Assembly: GCA_938042265.1 (NCBI GenBank)
Contig: CALIRN010000287.1
Span: forward strand, 1-11,954
DNA: 11,954 nt
Direction: 5' to 3'
Origin: an uncultured Eubacteriaceae bacterium
GTDB taxonomy: Bacteria > Bacillota > Clostridia > Lachnospirales > CAG-274
The position numbers and the translations under genes are program-made. The notes below the pieces were generated by a model. It was not told where the DNA came from. It searched no databases and worked only from the letters and a program-made list of their open reading frames with translations. Positions 7,979 to 11,954 of the stretch are shown piece after piece; position 1 is the first letter of the stretch, and the number at the start of each line of letters is the position of its first letter.

Positions 7979-8692
7979 TTACAGAAAATAACTGATTTCC
8001 TTTCTCAGTCTTTCAATAATTTTTTTTTCAAGTCTGGAAATATAGCTTTGGCTTATGCCCAAAATATCGGCAACCTCTTTCTGGGTTTTTTCCAGTCCAT
8101 CGTTTTTCAATCCGAATCGCAGTTCAATAATCTCCTTTTCCCTAGGATTTAGCTTTTTCATGGCATTGTCCAAAAGCTGTCTGTCTACTTCATCTTCAAC
8201 ACCACGGCAGATAATATCCTCGTCTGTGCCCAGTATATCCGATAACAGCAGCTCGTTGCCCTCCCAATCCACATTAAGGGGTTCGTCAATTGATACCTCG
8301 GAGCGTGTTTTTGTATTTCGCCTAAGATACATTAAAATCTCATTTTCTATGCATCGTGAGGCATAGGTTGCAAGCTTTATGTTTTTATCAGCCTTAAAGG
8401 TATTAATAGCCTTTATAAGACCTATCGTGCCTATGGAAATAAGGTCCTCGGTATTAATACCTGTATTTTCAAATTTTCTTGCTATGTAAACCACAAGACG
8501 CAGATTATGCTCAATAAGAGTGCGTTTTGCATCTTCACTGCCCTTTCCTGCAAGGGCTGCTATAAGCTCAGCCTCTCTTTCAGCCTCCAAGGGCGGAGGC
8601 AGTACATCATTGCCGCCTATGTAATAAACACCGCTGTTGTTATCGCCTGTTACTTTGCTAAAAAATTTTTTCAGCATATCCATAAATCCCAT
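7979..8692 (-). CDS. sigE: Pro-sigma-E, mother-cell sporulation sigma factor
   Basis: This 237-residue sigma-70 family protein directs early mother-cell transcription during sporulation. It has an N-terminal pro-sequence (MGFMDMLKKFFSKV...) that ends before YYIGGNDVLPPPL, almost the same block as in B. subtilis SigE; processing is expected next to Tyr23-Tyr24. Region 2 (about 62-127) reads NLRLVVYIARKFENTGIN, then LATYASRCIENEILMYLRR. Region 4 has KTQKEVADILGISQSYISRLEK as the helix-turn-helix. The start at 8692 is chosen because GGAGG lies 8 bases upstream; a longer in-frame ATG at 8722 has no such site. It follows spoIIGA, its processing protease. sigG, usually next in the cluster, is absent downstream. 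Confidence 0.95.
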   Translation of the reverse strand: MGFMDMLKKFFSKVTGDNNSGVYYIGGNDVLPPPLEAEREAELIAALAGKGSEDAKRTLIEHNLRLVVYIARKFENTGINTEDLISIGTIGLIKAINTFKADKNIKLATYASRCIENEILMYLRRNTKTRSEVSIDEPLNVDWEGNELLLSDILGTDEDIICRGVEDEVDRQLLDNAMKKLNPREKEIIELRFGLKNDGLEKTQKEVADILGISQSYISRLEKKIIERLRKEISYFL

Positions 8693-8723
8693 TAAAATTA
8701 CCTCCGTTTCGGCAAATGTCATT

Positions 8724-8897
8724 CAATAATGCCTCGGCATTATTGTGCGGCGTGTGCAAAGGAATATGTCATCAAAGCTGACACACACGCCTGCAATCCT
8801 GCCAGAGGCTTAATCAGATAGGCGATTGTACTCCCACTGATAATTTGTAATGTTACTCACCACTTAAAGAAATGGGAGTCTATCTACATCTGATTAA
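8724..8897 (-). other. Highly structured spacer between spoIIGA and sigE
   Basis: The 171-bp gap has no reading frame but dense inverted repeats. TTAATCAGAT (8810-8819) pairs with ATCTGATTAA (8888-8897), which includes the spoIIGA stop. Inside it ACTCCCA (8830-8836) pairs with TGGGAGT (8873-8879). GGCGTGTG (8749-8756) pairs with CACACGCC (8784-8791), continued by TGTCA/TGACA (8767-8771, 8779-8783). CAATAATGCC (8724-8733) pairs with GGCATTATTG (8736-8745). Transcribed with spoIIGA, it would fold into three consecutive stem-loops ahead of the sigE ribosome site. No T-run follows, so it is not a standard terminator. A mobile-element remnant or a conserved mRNA structure are both possible. Confidence 0.6.
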
Positions 8898-9664
8898 TCG
8901 GCATTTACTCCGGGATTAATAAGAGCATTATACATACCGCCACCAAGTGCGGTATCCACGGCTGCTACAATAACGCCGTTTTTTCTGACTCCATCAATCA
9001 GTACATAATCACACATTACGCCTATAAGTACTCCGTCAGCCCTGCCAATGCTTTTAAACGGCAGCAGCCTTAAAGAGGTATTCGCCTCCTTAAACAAACA
9101 GTCCACCGCCTGCCTTTCGGCAATAATAACGCTCTCAAGCTCATGACCCTTAAGCTCGTTACCCGTATCCACAAGCGCGATTAGCTCTGCTTTACTTTCA
9201 CCCTTGCAAACCGTAAGACGGCAAAACTGCTGTTTTTTTACTGTTACGGCTCTTACCCTTTTTATTACGGCAAAAAAACCGATATATAAAAGAGCTGTTG
9301 TCAGTATTATTCCCAAAGCCGTATCACCCTGTAAGCCCAATTGGGCTGCAGCCGTCTTTACCCCGCCTATAAGCGCCCCAAAGGCAAGTGCGGAAAAGCT
9401 GCAGGCAATATTTCTTTTAAGCGCCGTCACATTAAGGCAAAGATATGTACCCAGCATAGCAAGTGCAAATACGCTGACAGGGTTAACAGTATTGCCGAAA
9501 TACAGTACAATAACCGTGCTGAAAAAACTGATTACGCATGAGCCAAGGATTATCCTCAGCACTCTTACATGCAGATTGTATATCAGTGCTACTGCGCCGT
9601 AGGCTGTAAATACCATCAGAGAGCTTATGGCAAACAGCACATCGGCATAAATTTTAACCACCAT
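8894..9664 (-). CDS. spoIIGA: Sigma-E processing peptidase SpoIIGA
   Basis: The 256-residue product has an N-terminal half (1-135) of about five hydrophobic helices and a soluble C-terminal half with ALVDTGNEL. Asp166-Thr-Gly is the single aspartic-protease motif that makes SpoIIGA a dimeric protease. In the sporulation septum it cleaves the pro-sequence of sigma-E after a signal from the forespore (SpoIIR). Its position directly upstream of sigE fixes the identity. I chose the start at 9664 (MVVKIYADVLF) because it matches the usual SpoIIGA opening of a first helix with little before it, and GGGGG lies 7 bases upstream. An in-frame ATG at 9724 would add 20 residues but has no ribosome site and overlaps the likely promoter. 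Length is slightly short for the family. Confidence 0.9.
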   Translation of the reverse strand: MVVKIYADVLFAISSLMVFTAYGAVALIYNLHVRVLRIILGSCVISFFSTVIVLYFGNTVNPVSVFALAMLGTYLCLNVTALKRNIACSFSALAFGALIGGVKTAAAQLGLQGDTALGIILTTALLYIGFFAVIKRVRAVTVKKQQFCRLTVCKGESKAELIALVDTGNELKGHELESVIIAERQAVDCLFKEANTSLRLLPFKSIGRADGVLIGVMCDYVLIDGVRKNGVIVAAVDTALGGGMYNALINPGVNAD

Positions 9665-9686
9665 ATTATCGCCCCCGACGGTAATC

Positions 9687-9754
9687 AGTATAACCCTATT
9701 AAAAGAAAAAATTTGTAAATCCATGATAGCTCATACCAAAAAAATATAGTCAAA
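9687..9754 (-). promoter_or_regulatory. Candidate spoIIG-type promoter with long spacer and possible Spo0A box
   Basis: On the minus strand TTTACA (9719-9714) and TATACT (9692-9687) are each one base from sigma-A consensus but are 21 bp apart. In B. subtilis the spoIIG promoter is known for a similarly overlong (22 bp) spacer, which Spo0A-P compensates for. About 27 bp upstream, TTTGACTAT (9754-9746) matches the reverse form of the Spo0A box in 7 of 9 positions. Predicted transcription start is near 9680, giving a leader of about 16 nt. Confidence 0.45.
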
Positions 9755-9792
9755 TTCTCCCTAAAAATTTGCACATAAGGCTATTGTTAAAT

Positions 9793-9800
9793 CATATAAT
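9793..9800 (+). promoter_or_regulatory. Candidate -10 element before the 9846 gene
   Basis: CATATAAT at 9793-9800 contains a perfect sigma-A TATAAT and also resembles the sporulation sigma-E/sigma-K -10 (CATAnnnT type). No good sigma-A -35 lies 16-18 bp upstream; CATAAG at 9774-9779, 13 bp upstream, is a poor match to a sigma-E -35. Which sigma factor reads it cannot be decided here. Confidence 0.35.
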
Positions 9801-9845
9801 TTTACAAGGGACAGCGCATCCCCCGTATGAAAAGGAGTTGATTAA

Positions 9846-10313
9846 ATGGAGGATATGCCTGATATTGAACAGATTGGCAAAATAATAAACGCAGTTAAAA
9901 CCGCTAAAATGCTGGGAGAGGTAATGCAAGACAACAGAACAGTAAATAAAGAGCCTGTTACCGAGGTTAAGGAAGAGCCCAAGGCGGAAAGTGCAGAAAG
10001 CGAAATAACCCTGTGCGCCTTTGACAAGGAGCTGCAATCCCCTGCAATCCGCAGTATAAAGGCGGCAATCCCTTATCTTGATTATAAATATCAGCGTAAT
10101 ATGGGGATAATAGTTAAGCTTATGGAAATGGATAGGCTTATAAACCATTATACCGTACTGGCAGCGGAAAGTGGTCAGGATAAAAGCAGAGAAATGCTGA
10201 TTGCCGTAAAAAACGAGCTGCCTGAGCATAGCCGCCCTGCCGCTGATCTGTTAATGAAAATAATGGAAATTAAGGATATAACTGCAGCAATAGCTATGCA
10301 GGATTTAAGTTAA
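9846..10313 (+). CDS. Hypothetical protein beside spoIIGA
   Basis: I do not recognise this 155-residue protein. Residues 1-35 form a predicted helix (MEDMPDIEQIGKIINAVKTAKMLGEVM). Residues 36-57 are a charged Glu/Lys-rich linker (VKEEPKAESAESE). Residues 57-155 look like an all-helical domain starting FDKELQSPAIRSIKAAIPYLD and ending MKIMEIKDITAAIAMQDLS. There is no signal peptide or membrane segment. AAAGGAG lies about 9 bases before ATG. It is divergent from spoIIGA across 181 bp, and its stop codon overlaps the ribosome site of the next gene, so the two are co-expressed. A sporulation link is suggested only by position. Reading frame integrity and a good ribosome site make it a real gene. 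Confidence 0.8.
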   Translation: MEDMPDIEQIGKIINAVKTAKMLGEVMQDNRTVNKEPVTEVKEEPKAESAESEITLCAFDKELQSPAIRSIKAAIPYLDYKYQRNMGIIVKLMEMDRLINHYTVLAAESGQDKSREMLIAVKNELPEHSRPAADLLMKIMEIKDITAAIAMQDLS

Positions 10314-10326
10314 GGAGGTAAATGAA

Positions 10327-10590
10327 ATGAATGCTGATGAGCTTTTTAAGGATAAAGCCTTTGACTGCCTGGAGCCTGAAAGGAAACAGGCGTTTGCACA
10401 GCTTTATACTGCCCTACAGGGTAAAACCCCTGAGCAGGCTGTAGCCATAATAATGACATTTATGCATACCATGCCAAAGGGACATAAAATCACCCCTGCC
10501 GAAAGACAGGCAATGCTTACCGCAGTTACTGCGGATATGAGTGAAAAGGAAAAACGTAATGTTGAAATGATTATGAAAATGATTATGTAA
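10327..10590 (+). CDS. Small helical hypothetical protein, co-transcribed with the gene before it
   Basis: The 87-residue product is predicted to be entirely helical: MNADELFKDKAFDCLEPERK, then AFAQLYTALQGKTPEQAVAIIM, then a segment around PAERQAMLTAVTADMSEKEK, ending in the methionine-rich MIMKMIM. It has no signal peptide or membrane segment, and I know no family for it. AAGGAGGT at 10312-10319 overlaps the previous TAA stop and is 7 bases from ATG, giving tight translational coupling. Both proteins share Met-rich helical C-termini and may act as partners; that is a guess from arrangement. Confidence 0.8.
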   Translation: MNADELFKDKAFDCLEPERKQAFAQLYTALQGKTPEQAVAIIMTFMHTMPKGHKITPAERQAMLTAVTADMSEKEKRNVEMIMKMIM

Positions 10591-10661
10591 TATTACTGCA
10601 CAAAAATAAAAAAGTACAGACAACTACACAGATAAATAGATTGAAAAGCCAAAAACAATAT

Positions 10662-10703
10662 AACACCGTCTTTTTATATGATAATCAATAAAAAGACGGT
10701 GTT
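10662..10703. terminator. Bidirectional intrinsic terminator
   Basis: Arms 10662-10677 (AACACCGTCTTTTTAT) and 10688-10703 (ATAAAAAGACGGTGTT) form a perfect 16-bp stem with a 10-nt loop. T-rich DNA follows on both strands. It separates the plus-strand hypothetical pair from the convergent XRE gene. Confidence 0.8.
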
Positions 10704-10723
10704 TATTTATGGAGCCGATAATT

Positions 10724-10951
10724 TTATTTATTTACATCGGGATTATCCGTTCTTCCTGCAAGATAATCCATTGATACATTCAGATAATCTGCTATTTTAG
10801 CCAGATTATCAGCCTTAAGCATTGAGCCCTTATACATATTTGACAATGTATTTTTGTTAAGCCCAGCCTGATTAAGCATTTCTTTAAGCTGAATATTTTT
10901 TGCTTTTGCAGTATTCTTTATCCTTTCTGCAATTTTATCACTTTTATACAT
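10724..10951 (-). CDS. Small XRE-family helix-turn-helix transcriptional regulator
   Basis: The 75-residue protein is essentially a lone Cro/C1-type HTH domain. IAERIKNTAKAKNIQLKEMLNQAGLNKNTLSNMYKGSMLKADNLAKIADYLNVSMDYLAGRTDNP shows the five-helix pattern, with the recognition helix around NKNTLSNMYKG and the usual C-terminal SMDYLAGRTDNP. AGGTG lies 6 bases before the ATG. It probably represses DNA nearby; its target is not evident. It is divergent from the small DUF6809-like gene across 110 bp, and both sit in DNA more AT-rich than the flanks, consistent with acquired accessory genes. Lone XRE genes of this size are common in clostridial genomes. Confidence 0.9.
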   Translation of the reverse strand: MYKSDKIAERIKNTAKAKNIQLKEMLNQAGLNKNTLSNMYKGSMLKADNLAKIADYLNVSMDYLAGRTDNPDVNK

Positions 10952-11006
10952 TTGAACACCTTTTTTTATTTAACAATCATAAAATCAATATTTTTATGGA
11001 TTTACC

Positions 11007-11035
11007 TTGACTTTTTCAATCTTATGAATTATATC
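11007..11035 (+). promoter_or_regulatory. Candidate sigma-A promoter before the 11062 gene
   Basis: TTGACT at 11007-11012 and TATATC at 11030-11035 are spaced 17 bp, and a GAGAGGTG ribosome site follows about 10 bp later. The -35 box is good, the -10 box only fair. Confidence 0.5.
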
Positions 11036-11061
11036 ATACTTTAAAGAGAGGTGCAAATTTT

Positions 11062-11274
11062 ATGCAAAATTTATTATTACGATTATTCAGCGGCAAAATA
11101 TTTCCGATAAAAGATTATTCATCAAATTTAAAGGAATACCGCCAACAAAGAAGTAAAACGTACGAACAACAGTCTGTCTTTATTGAACAGCTTAAAAAGC
11201 TTGATCCCAAACTCAGTGATGAATACTCAAAAATAGATTCCGCCGCTTTATATGTCGGCATCGGAAGCAGATAA
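11062..11274 (+). CDS. Small DUF6809-like protein, probably frameshifted at its 3' end
   Basis: The 70-residue frame starts MQNLLLRLFSGKIFPIKDYSSNLKEYRQQRSKTYEQ and continues with a helical FIEQLKKLDPKLSDEYSKIDSAAL. This recalls DUF6809, a clostridial family of about 90 residues that opens with a short helix plus G-x-I-x-P, then PEYR-like, and closes with an xAFxxGFxLGAxMMxE helix. Here the closing helix is not in this frame: after IDSAAL come only YVGIGSR and a stop. The missing part is readable in the two other frames just downstream (11252-11334). The gene is therefore probably broken and non-functional. Family assignment is from memory. A promoter and GAGAGGTG site precede it, so the ORF may still be translated. 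Confidence 0.55.
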   Translation: MQNLLLRLFSGKIFPIKDYSSNLKEYRQQRSKTYEQQSVFIEQLKKLDPKLSDEYSKIDSAALYVGIGSR

Positions 11275-11334
11275 AGCTTTTACCTCGGAGCAAAAATGAT
11301 ATTGAAATTTATACAGGGCTGTAGTTTGTCTTGA
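11252..11334 (+). pseudogene. Displaced 3' end of the DUF6809-like gene
   Basis: From 11252, one frame over, the DNA reads MSASEADKAFTS and then EQK-stop. From 11287, in the third frame, it reads GAKMILKFIQGCSLS-stop. Joined, they would give ALMSASEADKAFTS-(GFKL)-GAKMILKFIQ, a normal DUF6809-type ending. This needs one extra base near 11251 and a loss of about 13 bp near 11286. Two independent lesions favour a true pseudogene over a sequencing error. The last bases overlap the TTGACA of the csoR promoter. Confidence 0.5.
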
Positions 11335-11382
11335 CAAAATCACAGCTTAAAGCTAAAATTAATCTATACCCCTATGGGTATA
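11331..11382 (+). promoter_or_regulatory. csoR promoter and CsoR-type operator
   Basis: TTGACA at 11331-11336 and TAAAAT at 11354-11359 are spaced 17 bp. Right downstream, TATACCCCTATGGGTATA (11365-11382) has perfect 7-bp inverted arms around CTAT and matches the known CsoR/RcnR G/C-tract operator type. Repressor bound there would overlap the transcription start, so the gene should be autoregulated. The operator ends 13 bases before the csoR ATG. Confidence 0.8.
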
Positions 11383-11395
11383 AGGAGGTTTAATT

Positions 11396-11668
11396 ATGAA
11401 ACAGTGTATGGATGCTGAAAATTTACACCGCAGATTAAAAAAGATTATAGGACAAGTACAGGCTATTGACAGAATGGTTGATGAGGATGTGCCTTGTGAG
11501 GACATATTGTCCCAGATTAATGCGGCAAAATCTGCTCTGCACAGAGCCGGACAGGTTGTACTTGAAGGACATATAAAGCATTGCGTGCGTGATGGCATTG
11601 AGCATGGTGATGCTGACAAGACTATTGAAAACTTTACAAAAGCAGTAGAAAGATTTGCAAATATATAA
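11396..11668 (+). CDS. csoR: CsoR-family metal-sensing transcriptional repressor
   Basis: The 90-residue all-helical protein belongs to the CsoR/RcnR (DUF156) family: LHRRLKKIIGQVQAIDRMVDEDVPCEDILSQINAAKSALHRAG, then GHIKHCVRDGI. Cys34, His59 and Cys63 reproduce the C-x24-H-x3-C spacing of the Cu(I) ligands in copper-sensing CsoR. FrmR, CstR and RcnR use other residues at the third position. Metal binding releases the tetramer from DNA. Upstream there is a CsoR-type palindrome, and related palindromes lie before the downstream P-type ATPase, which is therefore the likely target. AAGGAGG lies about 8 bases before ATG. Copper is the best guess; sensing of another thiophilic metal cannot be excluded. 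Confidence 0.93.
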   Translation: MKQCMDAENLHRRLKKIIGQVQAIDRMVDEDVPCEDILSQINAAKSALHRAGQVVLEGHIKHCVRDGIEHGDADKTIENFTKAVERFANI

Positions 11669-11677
11669 TTTTGCCTG

Positions 11678-11701
11678 AGGCAGTCAATTTATCGGCTGCC
11701 T
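11678..11701 (+). terminator. Intrinsic terminator after csoR
   Basis: Arms AGGCAGTC (11678-11685) and GGCTGCCT (11694-11701) form an 8-bp stem (one G-U) with an 8-nt loop, followed by TTTATTTTTT. Together with the separate promoter downstream it isolates csoR from the ATPase gene. Confidence 0.8.
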
Positions 11702-11714
11702 TTTATTTTTTCTC

Positions 11715-11766
11715 TTGACAAGTTATAACCATATAGGTATACTATACATATACCCCTATAGGTATA
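11715..11766 (+). promoter_or_regulatory. ATPase promoter with two CsoR-type operators
   Basis: TTGACA at 11715-11720 and TATACT at 11738-11743 are spaced 17 bp. A palindrome-like site TATAACCATATAGGTATA (11724-11741) fills the spacer and the -10 box. A second, TATACCCCTATAGGTATA (11749-11766), covers the start region and ends just before AAAGGAGG. Both resemble the operator at csoR, with which the second shares 17 of 18 bases. Confidence 0.75.
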
Positions 11767-11780
11767 AAGGAGGAAAAATA

Positions 11781-11954
11781 ATGTTAGAAAAACTTGAAGG
11801 CATACTTGAATGGGGCGGCACAAAAAGAAAGGTTACTCTTTTAATTATATCCGCAATAGCGTTGGGCTTCAGTATAGTCCATCCTGTGGAGCTGCCCTTT
11901 GACGCTGCATGGGTTGCTGTTATCCTGTGCGGTATACCCATTATACTTGAAGCC
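11781..11954 (+). CDS. Heavy-metal P1B-type ATPase, N-terminal fragment running off the window
   Basis: Only the first 58 codons are present and the frame is open at the window edge. The protein opens MLEKLEGILEWGGTKRKV, then two hydrophobic segments (VTLLIISAIALGFSIVH and AAWVAVILCGIPIILEA). This pattern, including CGIPIILEA, matches the first membrane helices of P1B metal-exporting ATPases. No N-terminal HMA domain with CxxC precedes the first helix. The catalytic DKTGT and the metal-selecting CPx helix lie beyond the window, so the transported metal cannot be read directly. AAAGGAGG about 8 bases before ATG fixes the start. CsoR-type operators in its promoter point to copper or a similar metal. 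Confidence 0.75.
   Translation, partial: MLEKLEGILEWGGTKRKVTLLIISAIALGFSIVHPVELPFDAAWVAVILCGIPIILEA

Noticed and set aside
8055..8366. 103-codon Ser-rich frame on the plus strand
   Set aside because: Complement of the sigE coding region; serine and phenylalanine bias is typical of an antisense shadow.
7979..8692. Sigma-K or another sporulation sigma factor instead of sigma-E
   Set aside because: The YYIGGNDVLPPPL processing block and the adjacent spoIIGA identify sigma-E.
8724..8897. Firm call of a TnpB/IS605 guide RNA or an intrinsic terminator
   Set aside because: No transposase or tnpB remnant is nearby and no T-run follows the stems; the resemblance is only from memory.
9204..9602. 132-codon open frame on the plus strand
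   Set aside because: It lies wholly antisense within spoIIGA, has no ribosome site and its product has no recognisable pattern; it is a shadow of the minus-strand gene.
9665..9724. Longer start for spoIIGA at 9724
   Set aside because: No ribosome site, and the added 20 residues overlap the likely promoter; the start at 9664 fits the usual SpoIIGA opening.
9792..10229. 145-codon open frame on the minus strand
   Set aside because: Antisense to the 9846 gene and aromatic/Cys-rich in a random-looking way; the plus-strand frame has the ribosome site and coherent helices.
11756..11941. 61-codon minus-strand frame
   Set aside because: Antisense to the P-type ATPase start, which has a strong ribosome site, promoter and typical membrane helices.

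Overview
The window is bacterial chromosome from a low-GC, endospore-forming Firmicute, most likely a gut-type clostridium of the Oscillospirales/Ruminococcaceae kind. The evidence is AGGAGG-type ribosome sites, strong sigma-A promoters, the conserved order asp23-like / fakA / recG / rsmD / coaD, and a spoIIGA-sigE sporulation pair. Most of it is compact core chromosome. No CRISPR array, phage module, complete insertion sequence, tRNA or rRNA is visible.

Layout. (1) 162-4306, plus strand: one promoter and an operon encoding an Asp23/Gls24 protein, a FakA-like DAK2 protein and RecG helicase. (2) 4361-6139, plus strand: a second promoter, then rsmD, coaD and an unnamed coiled-coil gene that overlaps coaD by one base, closed by a perfect 14-bp hairpin. 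(3) 6140-7936: a structured non-coding stretch, a small winged-helix-like gene on the minus strand and a divergent MATE transporter. (4) 7979-9754, minus strand: spoIIGA-sigE, which makes the mother-cell sigma factor as a pro-protein together with its processing protease. It has an upstream promoter with a 21-bp spacer and a possible Spo0A box. An unusually structured 171-bp spacer separates the two genes. (5) 9793-10703, plus strand: two small uncharacterised genes divergent from spoIIGA, ending in a 16-bp bidirectional terminator. (6) 10724-11334: an AT-rich accessory patch with a small XRE regulator and a DUF6809-like gene whose 3' end appears frameshifted. (7) 11331-11954: a CsoR copper-type repressor and the start of a P1B-type metal ATPase. 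Each has a TTGACA-N17 promoter carrying TATACC...GGTATA palindromes, so this is a self-contained metal-efflux regulon.

The clearest functional units are the sporulation switch (Spo0A-type promoter, SpoIIGA, pro-SigE) and the metal-sensing circuit (CsoR, palindromic operators, ATPase). The least explained material is the folded spacer between spoIIGA and sigE, the two unknown genes beside it, and the broken small gene at 11062-11334. I do not see strong evidence for a wholly new system.
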